Origin: Vibrio atypicus
GTDB lineage: Bacteria > Pseudomonadota > Gammaproteobacteria > Enterobacterales > Vibrionaceae
Length of the DNA: 64,000 nucleotides
Direction of reading: 5' to 3'
NCBI RefSeq assembly: GCF_009811315.1
Contig: NZ_BLID01000001.1
Coordinates: 806,001-870,000, forward strand
The translations under genes were made by a program, and so were the position numbers. Positions within the stretch are counted from its first letter, which is position 1, and every line of letters starts with the position of its first letter. Of the stretch, positions 1-8,566 are shown in pieces. Below the pieces are notes generated by a model. The model was not told the DNA's origin, searched no databases, and saw only the letters and a program-made list of their open reading frames with translations.

Positions 1-251
1 AGTTGGCGATCATTCATCTTTAACACGTCTTGGCCGTTGTAGATGATTTCACCTTCCGAAATCAGAGCCGGAGCCTTATGCAGACGAGAAATCGCAAAAG
101 CTAATGTACTCTTACCACAACCGGATTCGCCAGCAATACCAAGAGTTTCACCAGGAGCAATGGAAACGCTGACATTATTGACCGCACGAGCTACGCCATT
201 TGGTGAGACATAGTCAACGCATAGATTATTGATTTCTAGTAACTTACTCAT
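1..251 (-). CDS. Opp/Dpp-type ABC transporter ATP-binding protein (partial, N-terminal 83 residues)
   Basis: The reverse strand opens with ATG at 251 and runs off the left edge, so only the N-terminal third of an ATPase is seen. Residues around 38-46 give a Walker A loop, GESGCGKST, of the oligopeptide/DppD-OppD class. The start overlaps the stop of the upstream permease as ATGA (248-251), which is the usual translational coupling in these operons. In the family this subunit hydrolyses ATP on the cytoplasmic face to drive import through the two permeases. From the neighbourhood (two beta-1,3-glucanases, a beta-glucosidase and shared operators) I infer that the substrate is a beta-glucan oligosaccharide rather than a peptide; Opp-family importers for cellobiose and chitobiose are known. 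A second ATPase probably lies beyond the edge. Confidence 0.93.
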   Translation of the reverse strand, partial: MSKLLEINNLCVDYVSPNGVARAVNNVSVSIAPGETLGIAGESGCGKSTLAFAISRLHKAPALISEGEIIYNGQDVLKMNDRQ

Positions 252-1237
252 CTTAGACCTCTGCGTTTATCAGCTTCTTTTTTCAGTTGATGCCATAGTT
301 TGATGTGTGGGCCAGTACGCAGTTTCGGGTTACTGACTTGGTCAATAGACATATTGATTAGGGCTAGAGCGCCCCCCGTAATTGCAAGAGCCATTGCCGG
401 AACTAACATCTCCCACCATGCACCAGTGTAGAGTGATGATGATGTCTGAGCCCAATAGAGCATTGAACCCCAGCTCACTTCCGTCGCGTCACCCAATCCA
501 AGAATCCCTAGGCCAGCTTCAGAACCCATTGCGTAGATAACGGTGCCTAAGAAACCACCAAATACGATTGAGACTAGGTTCGGTAAGATTTCGACTAGGA
601 TGATGCGGATTTTCGACTCACCCATAACTTCAGCTGAAATGATGAACTCTTTGCTTCGAATTGCCATTGTCTGTGCCCGAATTACCCGCGCCCCCCAGGG
701 CCAGGAGGTGACCCCTAGCAGTATGGTTATCACCAGGGACCCGACTTGCCCCAAAAATGCGGCGAGTACGATCAATAATGGAAGCTGAGGGAAAACCAAG
801 AAAACATTGGTTAAAAAGTTCAGACGGTCATCGATTTTGCCACCAAAGTAACCAGAAGAAACGCCGACAATGACTGCCAAGCTCATCGCAATCACACCTG
901 CAGATATCGCAACAGACAGTGATTTGCGTGCGCCGTATAGAACCTGGCTATATACATCTCGACCACTTCGAGTTGTGCCTAAGTAGTGCTCTGCACTTGG
1001 TGGCTGGTGTGGGCGAGCCACGCGCTTTTCTGGATTGTGGGTTGCGAGTACTGGAGCAAAGATAGCGCCAGCAAGTACGATAGAGAGCAACAAGCCGCCG
1101 ATGATCGCTGGTGGATTGCCGTAAAAGAAAGCGTAAGCTTTACCCAATGTTTTCTTAATTTGTTGCCACGAAAACTTTGATTCACGTTTAGTCAAAGCAT
1201 GGGCAGAAGACGACGTTGTGTTAATGAGTTTGTCCAT
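248..1237 (-). CDS. ABC transporter permease, DppC/OppC family
   Basis: A 329-residue inner-membrane permease. It has a cytoplasmic N-terminal stretch of about 40 residues, a first membrane segment near 42-62, and a core of five or more helices with the binding-protein-dependent transport signature (SAEVMGES about residues 201-208, the EAA loop that contacts the ATPase). Length and layout fit DppC. ATG at 1237 is preceded by a good ribosome site (AAGGG, 7 nt away). It lies 9 bp after the DppB-like permease and overlaps the ATPase by 4 bp, so the four genes form one transcriptional unit. Substrate by context: laminarin-derived oligosaccharide (inference). A true peptide transporter cannot be excluded from this subunit alone. 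Confidence 0.93.
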   Translation of the reverse strand: MDKLINTTSSSAHALTKRESKFSWQQIKKTLGKAYAFFYGNPPAIIGGLLLSIVLAGAIFAPVLATHNPEKRVARPHQPPSAEHYLGTTRSGRDVYSQVLYGARKSLSVAISAGVIAMSLAVIVGVSSGYFGGKIDDRLNFLTNVFLVFPQLPLLIVLAAFLGQVGSLVITILLGVTSWPWGARVIRAQTMAIRSKEFIISAEVMGESKIRIILVEILPNLVSIVFGGFLGTVIYAMGSEAGLGILGLGDATEVSWGSMLYWAQTSSSLYTGAWWEMLVPAMALAITGGALALINMSIDQVSNPKLRTGPHIKLWHQLKKEADKRRGLR

Positions 1238-1246
1238 GATGCACCC

Positions 1247-2221
1247 TTAATTCGAAATACGTGGATCGAGCCAAACATAGAGCAGGTCGGCGATGAAGTT
1301 GGCTGTTAAAACAGCTGATACCAGAATCAACAGAATGGCTTGAATGAGTGGGTAATCACGTGCCACGATACCTTTAAGCAGAATGTTGCCAAGGCCCTGA
1401 TAGTTAAAGACCACTTCAGTCATGATTGAACCAGCAAAGGAAAAACCAATCGCCATGGCAATCGCAGTTGCAACTGGCAATATCGCGTTGCGCCCTGCGT
1501 AGCGAGACATTACGCGGTATGTGCTTAAGCCTTTTGCTTCCGCCATTGTGACGTAGTCTTCACCCAGTACGTTGATCATCGCGTTACGCATGTTAAATAC
1601 CCAAGTTGAGATGCCAACGATGACCATAGAACCAACAGGTAAAACGGCGTGTTTAGCGACACTGGAAATAAATTCCCACGTAAACCCAGGATCGAGTGAA
1701 GGGTCGTAGGTATACGCTAGGGGTAATACTTCCAGCTTTAAGCCGAAGAAATAAAACAGTAGAAGTGCAGTAACGATATAAGGGAAGTTACTGATAAAAG
1801 CTAATACTGGTGGGACAACCTGACCGAAGAAGCCTTCGCGTCGGTAAGAGGCATAAGTACCGATACTGACACCAATAATAAGTGCCACGATCAAAGAGCC
1901 CAATGCGAGGAACATAGTCCAAGGTAGTGCGTTAGCGATAACGTCAGAAACACTAACAGGAAACATTAGGACTGAAGGACCAAGGTCTAGAGTGAAAACA
2001 CTCTTAATGTAAGCGAAGTATTGCTCGAAAATGTTGCCATCAACGAAACCGTACATTTCACGGACGGCATCCATTTGTGCTGGATCCATTCGGCCTTGCG
2101 CAGCAGCAAATAGCGCATCGACAGGGTCACCCGGCATTAAACGTGGCAGCATAAAGTTGAAGGATATCGCAATTAAAAATGCGGTGAAATAAAAGCCAAA
2201 TCGGCGAACTAAAAACGACAT
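1247..2221 (-). CDS. ABC transporter permease, DppB/OppB family
   Basis: A 324-residue permease with an N-terminal membrane helix (about residues 8-28), a long periplasmic loop containing the PRLMPGDPVDAL motif typical of OppB/DppB, and a C-terminal core of five helices with the EAA loop (YVTMAEAKGLS, about residues 221-231). It pairs with the DppC-like protein to form the membrane channel. ATG at 2221 follows an AAAGG ribosome site. It is separated from the upstream solute-binding gene by 66 bp holding a stem-loop (2241-2265), and by 9 bp from the next permease. Family assignment is firm; substrate assignment to glucan oligosaccharides is by context. Confidence 0.93.
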   Translation of the reverse strand: MSFLVRRFGFYFTAFLIAISFNFMLPRLMPGDPVDALFAAAQGRMDPAQMDAVREMYGFVDGNIFEQYFAYIKSVFTLDLGPSVLMFPVSVSDVIANALPWTMFLALGSLIVALIIGVSIGTYASYRREGFFGQVVPPVLAFISNFPYIVTALLLFYFFGLKLEVLPLAYTYDPSLDPGFTWEFISSVAKHAVLPVGSMVIVGISTWVFNMRNAMINVLGEDYVTMAEAKGLSTYRVMSRYAGRNAILPVATAIAMAIGFSFAGSIMTEVVFNYQGLGNILLKGIVARDYPLIQAILLILVSAVLTANFIADLLYVWLDPRISN

Positions 2222-2240
2222 AACGAACCTTTTTAATCTA

Positions 2241-2265
2241 GGAGCCCAACCTAAGTTTAGGCTCC
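2241..2265 (-). other. Intercistronic stem-loop between binding-protein gene and permease gene
   Basis: GGAGCC (2241-2246) and GGCTCC (2260-2265) are inverted, with a second pairing CCTAA/TTAGG inside. No T-run follows on the coding (minus) strand, so it is not a clean terminator. Such stems after a binding-protein gene usually protect the upstream mRNA or partly attenuate, giving more binding protein than permease (inference). Confidence 0.5.
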
Positions 2266-2287
2266 GTGTATTTGCTAGTGATAAAGA

Positions 2288-3925
2288 CTATTTAAGGTGT
2301 AGGTTGTTAAGAATAATTACGCGCTTACCGCCGTCGTACCATACTGGTTGAACGTATGGGTCTTTCTCGCTAGGCCAACCCACCACTTTTTTAGTGCTGT
2401 ATTGGAACCAAGTCGCGTTAGAGAACAGTGGAATAAATGGCATATTCTCTGCTGTGTATTCTTGCAATTCAGAGATGATTGCTTCTTGTTTCTGAGGGTC
2501 GCCAATCTTACCGAATGTGTCGATTAGCTTGTCGATCTCAGGTGAGTTTACACCGTGTCCCGCGTGCCAAGTTTTACCGATTCTTGATGTAGAAAAGTAC
2601 TCTTGGTAAGCAAGAATTGGGTGCGTTGCAACAAGTGACCAGTTGATTGACATGGTGTAGTTACTCTCTTTCAGGTTTTTATCGTAAACCGCCCAGTCAA
2701 CCGTCTTCACGTTCGCTTTAATACCCACTTCATCGAAGTATTCTGTCACCATTTGAACGACTTGAATCCAGTCTGTCCAACCGTTTACTACTTCGATATC
2801 AAAAGAGATATCTGAACCATCAAGATTGTCACGGTAGCCATCACCGTTTTTATCAACCAGACCCGCTTCATCTAGCAGTGCTTTTGCCTTATCTGCATCG
2901 TATTGGGTTAGGTTGCCGTATTTCTTATTGACGCCTTGGTCTATGTGGCTCTTATATAGTTCCGCGATGCCGCCTACGTTGTAGTTGACCGTTGGGTAAC
3001 CATAAGCTGCGATATCGACAATCGTTTCGCGATCAAGAGCCATAGAAAGTGCTTGGCGAACACGAAGATCATCGAATGGTGCTTTCTTGGTATTGACGTA
3101 AAGGTGAATCGCGTCATTTGCTGGATACCAGAAATGGTTGTTCGCTTTGTCTTTTTCTACAAATGTTGCTTCAACATCGGCAATAAAGTTTGAACCCCAG
3201 TCAATCTCACCTTTGATTAAGGCTGGTTGAATTTGTGAGTTATCGTTGTAAGAACGGAAATTCACGCAGTCAAGGTATGGACGACCTTCCAAGTAATAAT
3301 TTGGGTTGCGACACAGTTCCATTTGCTGTGGCTTGAGGAATTTAACCTCAGTCATTGGGCCGCTGCCGACAGGATTTGGGTTGGTAAAGGTAGTAAGGTC
3401 GTCAACTTTTGACCAGATGTGTTTTGGCACAATATGGTAACGCTCTAGGTTCCAAGCGAACGTAGAATCAGCTTCGTTTAGTTCAAATACGACGGTTTTT
3501 TCATCTGGTGTTGTGATTGATTTTAGGTTTTTACCAGACCAGATGCCTTTTTGATCGAAGGCTGGAACATCTTTTGTTAGTAGGAAACTGAACGCAACAT
3601 CTTCAGCAGTAAGAGGTGTACCATCAGACCACTTTAGGTTATTACGCATTTTAACCGTCAGTGTTTTTAGGTCGTCTGAAAAAGCGAAAGACTCAGCTAA
3701 ACGAAAATCCGTTTCACCCGTCATGTTGTTGAAAACCATAAGAGGCTCAAACATGATGCCATGTAGAAGATCTTTCGTTGTGTATGGGTTGTAGTTGTCG
3801 ACAAAGCCGGTGTTTACGATAGGAACCGTAAGCGTGCCCCCTTGCTTGATACCTTCCGCTTGCACAACCGCAGTGGAACAGATTAATCCAGTAGCAAGTG
3901 TCGCGATAAGAGTTTTCTTCAGCAT
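2288..3925 (-). CDS. Extracellular solute-binding protein, family 5 (Opp/Dpp type)
   Basis: A 545-residue periplasmic binding protein. ATG at 3925 is preferred over the GTG three bases earlier because it sits 7 nt after AAGGA. Residues 1-24 form a signal peptide ending VVQA. The mature part is a full SBP_bac_5 protein with the motif for this family near the N-terminus (LAESFAFSDDLKTLTVKMR, then LKWSDGTPLTAEDV). It also carries an EF-like loop DKNGDGYRDNLDGSD (about 360-375), possibly a calcium site. It heads the importer operon, and a perfect 16-bp operator palindrome lies 57 bp upstream. Role inferred from the locus: captures beta-1,3-glucan oligosaccharides delivered by the porin. Members of this family bind peptides, nickel or oligosaccharides, so substrate is not proven by sequence. 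Confidence 0.92.
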   Translation of the reverse strand: MLKKTLIATLATGLICSTAVVQAEGIKQGGTLTVPIVNTGFVDNYNPYTTKDLLHGIMFEPLMVFNNMTGETDFRLAESFAFSDDLKTLTVKMRNNLKWSDGTPLTAEDVAFSFLLTKDVPAFDQKGIWSGKNLKSITTPDEKTVVFELNEADSTFAWNLERYHIVPKHIWSKVDDLTTFTNPNPVGSGPMTEVKFLKPQQMELCRNPNYYLEGRPYLDCVNFRSYNDNSQIQPALIKGEIDWGSNFIADVEATFVEKDKANNHFWYPANDAIHLYVNTKKAPFDDLRVRQALSMALDRETIVDIAAYGYPTVNYNVGGIAELYKSHIDQGVNKKYGNLTQYDADKAKALLDEAGLVDKNGDGYRDNLDGSDISFDIEVVNGWTDWIQVVQMVTEYFDEVGIKANVKTVDWAVYDKNLKESNYTMSINWSLVATHPILAYQEYFSTSRIGKTWHAGHGVNSPEIDKLIDTFGKIGDPQKQEAIISELQEYTAENMPFIPLFSNATWFQYSTKKVVGWPSEKDPYVQPVWYDGGKRVIILNNLHLK

Positions 3926-3981
3926 CACATTGTCCTTGTTAAATTAGTCATTTTTATTCATCCCCCGGAAGCGAATTCTAT

Positions 3982-3997
3982 AAGAAAGCGCTTTCTT
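3982..3997. promoter_or_regulatory. Operator palindrome 1 (perfect), upstream of the importer operon
   Basis: AAGAAAGCGCTTTCTT, a perfect 16-bp palindrome with the central GC step typical of LacI-family operators. It is 57 bp upstream of the solute-binding gene. The same box occurs at five other places in the locus. The LacI-type regulator at 5212-6207 is the obvious ligand (inference). Confidence 0.8.
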
Positions 3998-4290
3998 GAT
4001 TCTGTTTTATCTTGTTCGTAGGGATACTTCAAAATTTTGTCTTAAAAACAGACGATAGATCACAGTTCCCAATTTCGCAAATAAACGGGTATTAAACTGA
4101 TTTTTTGGGAATAAAAATTTTATATTTCATGTACTTATAATTAAATTTGGTTTTTCTGGTAATAATGCTGTTTGTGTATGTAAAGAGCAAATACCTAGGT
4201 GTTTTTTCTGAATAACGCTCGATCTTTAGAGCTCGATCACTCTTTTCCACATAATTTATTTGCTTGTGTTCACAAAAATAGCCAAAAGAA

Positions 4291-4306
4291 AAGAAACCGC
4301 TTTCTT
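4291..4306. promoter_or_regulatory. Operator palindrome 2 (one mismatch), upstream of the signal-less SBP-like gene
   Basis: AAGAAACCGCTTTCTT; differs from the perfect palindrome by one base. It ends 57 bp before the chosen ATG at 4363. The rest of the 3926-4362 gap is AT-rich, probably two divergent promoters; it also has a short direct repeat GCTCGATC at 4218 and 4231 that I cannot explain. Confidence 0.78.
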
Positions 4307-4362
4307 TGGGAGCGGTGAAGAGTAAAGTTCTTGCAAAAGGGTGGATGATTTCAGGGGGAAAT

Positions 4363-5145
4363 ATGATTAAGTTTTGGAATGGGAATAAATCTCCAGCGAG
4401 GCAAGCATATGAGTATGACTTGCTAGAATGCTTGTTTGAAAACTCCGGTATGTTTGAACTGATAGACAACGATGTTACCGACTATCCTTGCGCGGAAGAT
4501 GAAGGGGCTGTGTTAGATAAAGGTGCGGACATCCTTGTGACAGTGGCGGGAAACAGCAAGTTTGCGGGTAAACGTTTGATTGAAATCAAACAGCCGCTTT
4601 GCCGTGGTCTGCTGGGCTGGAGGTTATGTATCGTCGCTCAAAAAAGAGTGGATGAATTTTGTTCGTTATCCTTACGGGAATTACAGCAAAAAAGAGTGGG
4701 TGTACCTGACACTTGGGTTGATGCCGAGCTCTTTCGTGCTAACGGTTTTGATGTCCTAGAAGCAGGGACGTTGGATGATATGTTAGGTTGGGTTGCCGAT
4801 GGTACGGTCGATTTTATTACTTTGGGAGCGAATGAGGCGGAAGATATATTGTCGAGGCAAACAGTGAATCGATCTGATCTAGTCATTGAACCAACGCTCG
4901 CTATTTATTACCCGTTTCCATTGGTATTTTATCTAAACCAACATCAACCAATGTTGGCAGAACGCTTGTGTGAGCAGTGGGAAGCGAAACAAACCGAGAT
5001 TTCTTCTCTATTCGATCAGCATTACGGTTCGGTGATAGAGCAAGCTAAGTTAGACAGTCGCAAGAAGCTCACTTTACAAAATCCATTATTGCCGGCTGGC
5101 TACGAAGTTATGTTCGAGTTGAGTTTAAATAACGTTAAGAAGTAG
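4363..5145 (+). CDS. Substrate-binding-domain protein without a signal peptide
   Basis: 260 residues from ATG 4363, which follows a strong ribosome site (AGGGGG). Upstream in-frame starts (TTG 4306, GTG 4315) overlap the operator or lack a ribosome site. The protein resembles the small periplasmic 'transporter substrate-binding domain' family: first strand directly at the N-terminus (IKFWNGNKSPARQAYE), then DEGAVLDKGADILVT, IKQPLCRGLLGWRL and FRANGFDVLEAGTLDDMLG, and the late YPFPLVFYLNQHQP. The fold appears complete, but there is no export signal in this frame back to the stop at 4279. It would therefore stay in the cytoplasm. It stands alone, carries the same operator as the glucan genes, and ends in a bidirectional terminator. 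A sensing or accessory role in glucan control is a guess; no function is established. Confidence 0.8.
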   Translation: MIKFWNGNKSPARQAYEYDLLECLFENSGMFELIDNDVTDYPCAEDEGAVLDKGADILVTVAGNSKFAGKRLIEIKQPLCRGLLGWRLCIVAQKRVDEFCSLSLRELQQKRVGVPDTWVDAELFRANGFDVLEAGTLDDMLGWVADGTVDFITLGANEAEDILSRQTVNRSDLVIEPTLAIYYPFPLVFYLNQHQPMLAERLCEQWEAKQTEISSLFDQHYGSVIEQAKLDSRKKLTLQNPLLPAGYEVMFELSLNNVKK

Positions 5146-5167
5146 AGCACGCCCTAGTAGTAAGATC

Positions 5168-5198
5168 AAAAAAGAGCAGGTGATACCTGCTCTTTTTT
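5168..5198. terminator. Bidirectional terminator between the SBP-like gene and the lacI-type gene
   Basis: AAAAAAGAGCAGGT, loop of three, ACCTGCTCTTTTTT. A-run and T-run flank the stem, so it can end transcription of both convergent genes. Confidence 0.85.
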
Positions 5199-5211
5199 AT
5201 GGTAACTGATA

Positions 5212-6207
5212 TTAGACTCGACCGACGGAATCGCGATCGATCAGTTTAGGGTGAAGCTGCTGTTTGATTTTAACTTCAGTTTCTTGAACCATGGCCAACA
5301 CCCCTTTGGCTGCTTCTTTCCCCATTTCTTCAACAGGAAAGTTAATGGTCGTTAAACGCGGTCTTATATGAGCGCTGTGGTAGTCATTATCGAAACCAAC
5401 GACAGAAAGCTCTTTACCGATGATGATTTCTCTCTCTGCTGCGACGTCATAAACTGCGAGCGCAATATTGTCGTTTTGGCAGAATACTGCGGTAATGTCT
5501 GGCGCGCGGTCAAGTAATCGTCGGGTTCGGTCATGGTTGCCATCGTGGTCAAAGCGTCCTTCTATCACATAGGAAGGGTTATAAGTGATGCCCGCTTCTG
5601 CCAACGCCAAGCGATAACCTTGTAAGCGTTCTCGGCTATCACCTTTACTCAGTTGACCTGTAATACAAGCGATATTCTTATGACCGTGATCGAGTAAGTG
5701 CTTTGTTGCCAGATAGCCACCCAGTTCGTTGTCAATATAAATACAATTATCTGAAATATCAGGGATATAGCGATTAAGAATGATCGTTGCAGGCGTATTT
5801 TTAACCACATCAATCAATTCGTCATCAGAAAGTTTGTCTGAATGCAGAATAAATCCGTCGACACGCTTAGAACGAAGAAACTCAATGGAATCTCTTTCTT
5901 TGGTGTGTGACTCCTGGCCGCTAGTGACGATCAGATGATTGTTGTTTTGACGAATAGTGTCTTCAGTATGATGCATTAGCGGCCCATAAAATGGACCATC
6001 CAGTGAACCTACCAACATTCCGATACTGTTTGAGCGGCTTGATGCTAATGCTTGAGCAAACGCATTCGGCTTGTAACCTAGTTGCTCAATAGCGGCAAAA
6101 ACTTTCTTACGGTTTGCGTCTTTGACTGTCGGGTGGTTATTGATTGCGCGAGATACGGTAGCTTGGGACACTTTAGCTAACTCAGCGACTTCTTTAATCG
6201 TAATCAA
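5212..6207 (-). CDS. LacI/GalR-family transcriptional repressor of the glucan locus
   Basis: 331 residues. The first 25 form the LacI helix-turn-helix (TIKEVAELAKVSQATVSRAIN), followed by the hinge KPNAFAQALAS and a periplasmic-binding-like effector domain with the motifs GMLVGSLDGPF, GFILHSDKLSDDEL, DNELGGYLATKHLLDHGH and TAVFCQNDNIA. The start is TTG (6205-6207); the nearby ATG codons are out of frame. It lies at the centre of the locus, divergent from the GH17 gene, and is the only LacI-type protein in the window. The six 16-bp palindromes in the locus fit the operator style of this family, including one (6334-6349) that could autoregulate it. The inducer is likely a short beta-glucan such as laminaribiose or glucose-linked product (inference). 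Confidence 0.93.
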   Translation of the reverse strand: MITIKEVAELAKVSQATVSRAINNHPTVKDANRKKVFAAIEQLGYKPNAFAQALASSRSNSIGMLVGSLDGPFYGPLMHHTEDTIRQNNNHLIVTSGQESHTKERDSIEFLRSKRVDGFILHSDKLSDDELIDVVKNTPATIILNRYIPDISDNCIYIDNELGGYLATKHLLDHGHKNIACITGQLSKGDSRERLQGYRLALAEAGITYNPSYVIEGRFDHDGNHDRTRRLLDRAPDITAVFCQNDNIALAVYDVAAEREIIIGKELSVVGFDNDYHSAHIRPRLTTINFPVEEMGKEAAKGVLAMVQETEVKIKQQLHPKLIDRDSVGRV

Positions 6208-6333
6208 GGCATTAACTCATCTTTAAGGGGGAGGTAGCATCTAACAACCTGTTGTTATTCTACTGTTTACTCGCTTTCCTAGCAGGACTCCACATTTATC
6301 TCCATTTTACCCCATAAATGTGATTACAAACTA

Positions 6334-6349
6334 AAGAAAGCGCTTTCCT
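6334..6349. promoter_or_regulatory. Operator palindrome 3, in the lacI/GH17 divergent region
   Basis: AAGAAAGCGCTTTCCT, one base off the perfect palindrome. It is 127 bp from the lacI start and about 200 bp from the GH17 start. The gap 6208-6555 otherwise shows no gene. Confidence 0.75.
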
Positions 6350-6507
6350 TTTGATTTGAATCTCATTTTGTAGGGGTTATTCGTTGGCATTATCACCATG
6401 TTCCAGCGTAATAGTGAAGCTCTTGATCAATAAAATGCCGTAATAGTTGAGAAAGGCGATGGATTACCAAACGGAATTGCATAGGAGTGCAACTATTTTC
6501 TTTTTTA

Positions 6508-6523
6508 GAGAAAGCGCTTCCTT
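6508..6523. promoter_or_regulatory. Operator palindrome 4, close to the GH17 start
   Basis: GAGAAAGCGCTTCCTT, two bases off the palindrome. It ends 32 bp before the preferred GH17 ATG, where a bound repressor would block the promoter or early elongation. With site 3, spacing centre to centre is 174 bp, which would allow looping (inference). Confidence 0.65.
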
Positions 6524-6555
6524 AATTGAGTGAGATAATACGGACATATTTCCCT

Positions 6556-8508
6556 ATGAATAGACTAAAAATAAATAAACATGCTCTTTTAACCTGTCTG
6601 CCTCTGTTACTGATTGGTTGTGATTCAGAGAAAATAGAAGATCCAACGACTAACGGTGCATCACCAAGTGAAGGGGTAGTGCTTGTCGATCAGCCAGCAC
6701 CTGTTGCTCCATACCCTAATGTACTTGGTTATGATGTTAACAGTAGCCGTTCAACGACAAATGACTTCCTGCTTGGGAACCCTGATTTCCAAGCTATATC
6801 CTATGGCTCATTTCGTCAAACAGTGCGTGATAGTGTCGATAACGCACCTTCGGTTGAAGAGATCAAAGAAGATTTATTGCTGATGGAAGCAATGGGTATC
6901 AAGGTAATTCGCACTTATCACACGCAAGACTATATCGATACTGAGCGTCTGTTGGTTGCGATTGACGCATTTATGAATCCGACATCTGTCGAATACAGAG
7001 AAGGGTTTAAAATGTTCGTTATGCTCGGTATCTGGGTTGATGCCGTCAATTCTTGGGGAGGAGGGGAAATAGATCGAACCCAAGGCAGTGCGACAAGTGA
7101 AGCGGAGATGGATAAAGCGATCGAGCTCGTTAATTTATACCCAGAAATCATTAAAGTGATGGCGGTCGGGAACGAGTCAATGGTTCATTGGGCCGGCTAC
7201 CACGTCTCACCTGCTGTAGTGACGAATTACATCAATCAACTTCAGGCCTTAAAAACGAACGACTTTACTAAAGGTTACGACGATTTAGTGGATGAAATTC
7301 CGGTGGACACTTGGATTACAAGTTCTGATAACTTCGCAGTCTGGGCTGGACAAGGTGACTATGCCGGAGATGACTACAAAGCGCTTATTGAAGCGGTTGA
7401 TTATGTTTCCGTCCACTCTTACCCATTCCATGATACTCATTGGAATGGCGAGTTTTGGTCTGTGCCTTTGGATGAGCAAGAGTTAACGAAAGAAGAACAA
7501 CTTCAATCTGCAATGGCTCGTGCAAAAGAGCATTTTTTAAGTCAAGTGAAAGCAGTTCAGGACAACGTCAACGCCATCGACCCAACGAAACAAATTCATA
7601 TTGGTGAAACTGGTTGGTCTACGATATCAAGTGATGGGTTTAGCGTAACAGGAACAAAAGCGGCGGATGAATACAAACAGAAGCTTTACCATGACGCATT
7701 GAGAAGTTGGTCAAATGAATTTGGTGCATCGCTATTCTTCTTCGAAGCCTTTGATGAGCAATGGAAAGCCGGTTGGGAACAGGCGGACGAGAACCACTCC
7801 GAAAAACATTTTGGCATGATTGATTTAAACGGACAGGCAAAGTATTTACTTTGGGATTTGGTTGATCAAGGAGCGTTTACCGGGTTAACCAGAGGCAAAG
7901 ATGGTGAGGGCAACGACATTCAAATCACCAAAAGCTATGACGGTAATATTGACGCATTAATGTTAGATGTTGAACTGCCTCCTTATAAAGAAGCGCCAGT
8001 GAACAGTGAGAAATATACGGTAATTGGTGATGCATTGTCTGAAGGCGTAAATCTCTATTGGTGGGGAGGCAATTCAGGTATCTACTTAAATGATGCGGGT
8101 TCTACAATTATGCTTACTGGTGGGTCGGATAGTTTTCCTGGCTGGTGGGGAGCTGGTGTTCAACCTAGCGTTCAAGCAAACCTGACAGGTTTTGAGCAAG
8201 GTAGCCTCAACTTTGATATTAAAGCAACGCAAGCTTTATCTGATGTAACGTTCAAACTCGGAATGCAAACCGGCTCTTCGGGCTCAGTGAATCATTTCGT
8301 TCAAGTCGGTGGTTCTACTGCCTATCCGGTTACCACAGAAACACAAACTTACTCTATTCCACTCTCGGCTTTGGCTAATTATGAACAGATGGATCTAAAT
8401 GCCGTTGTGGCGTTGATGTTCTTCCTTGGTGAAGTGGATGGAGCAGGAGAAAACTACATTCCTGATGGGGTATCTGTCGAAGTGAGCAATATCTACTACT
8501 CGAAATAA
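6556..8508 (+). CDS. GH17-type beta-1,3-glucanase lipoprotein with C-terminal carbohydrate-binding-like domain
   Basis: From ATG 6556 the protein has 650 residues and a lipoprotein signal (LLLIG-C22); a TTG at 6526 would add ten residues before the signal and touches the operator. The catalytic part shows the two marks of glycoside hydrolase family 17: the acid/base in MAVGNES (Glu about 207) and the nucleophile in HIGETGW (Glu about 351). Family 17 enzymes cut beta-1,3-glucans, either endo or exo. The last 150-160 residues (YTVIGDALSEG to the end) form a beta-sandwich-like module resembling the C-terminal galactose-binding-like domain of marine exo-glucanases. As a lipoprotein it should sit at the outer membrane. 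It is followed 58 bp later by the GH16 gene, likely in the same operon. Endo versus exo action is not decided here. Confidence 0.88.
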   Translation: MNRLKINKHALLTCLPLLLIGCDSEKIEDPTTNGASPSEGVVLVDQPAPVAPYPNVLGYDVNSSRSTTNDFLLGNPDFQAISYGSFRQTVRDSVDNAPSVEEIKEDLLLMEAMGIKVIRTYHTQDYIDTERLLVAIDAFMNPTSVEYREGFKMFVMLGIWVDAVNSWGGGEIDRTQGSATSEAEMDKAIELVNLYPEIIKVMAVGNESMVHWAGYHVSPAVVTNYINQLQALKTNDFTKGYDDLVDEIPVDTWITSSDNFAVWAGQGDYAGDDYKALIEAVDYVSVHSYPFHDTHWNGEFWSVPLDEQELTKEEQLQSAMARAKEHFLSQVKAVQDNVNAIDPTKQIHIGETGWSTISSDGFSVTGTKAADEYKQKLYHDALRSWSNEFGASLFFFEAFDEQWKAGWEQADENHSEKHFGMIDLNGQAKYLLWDLVDQGAFTGLTRGKDGEGNDIQITKSYDGNIDALMLDVELPPYKEAPVNSEKYTVIGDALSEGVNLYWWGGNSGIYLNDAGSTIMLTGGSDSFPGWWGAGVQPSVQANLTGFEQGSLNFDIKATQALSDVTFKLGMQTGSSGSVNHFVQVGGSTAYPVTTETQTYSIPLSALANYEQMDLNAVVALMFFLGEVDGAGENYIPDGVSVEVSNIYYSK

Positions 8509-8521
8509 CAACTAACCAAGT

Positions 8522-8551
8522 GACCGCGATGGGGATTACCTTATCGCAGTC
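8522..8551 (+). other. Intercistronic stem-loop between the GH17 and GH16 genes
   Basis: GACCGCGAT and ATCGCAGTC are inverted with one mismatch around a 12-nt loop. No T-run follows, so it is more likely an mRNA-stability or processing stem than a terminator. Confidence 0.4.
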
Positions 8552-8566
8552 AAAGTAAGGACTATT

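Noticed and set aside
4092..4469. Minus-strand ORF of 125 codons overlapping the SBP-like gene start
   Set aside because: Antisense to a clear gene and the operator; composition is not protein-like; no ribosome site.
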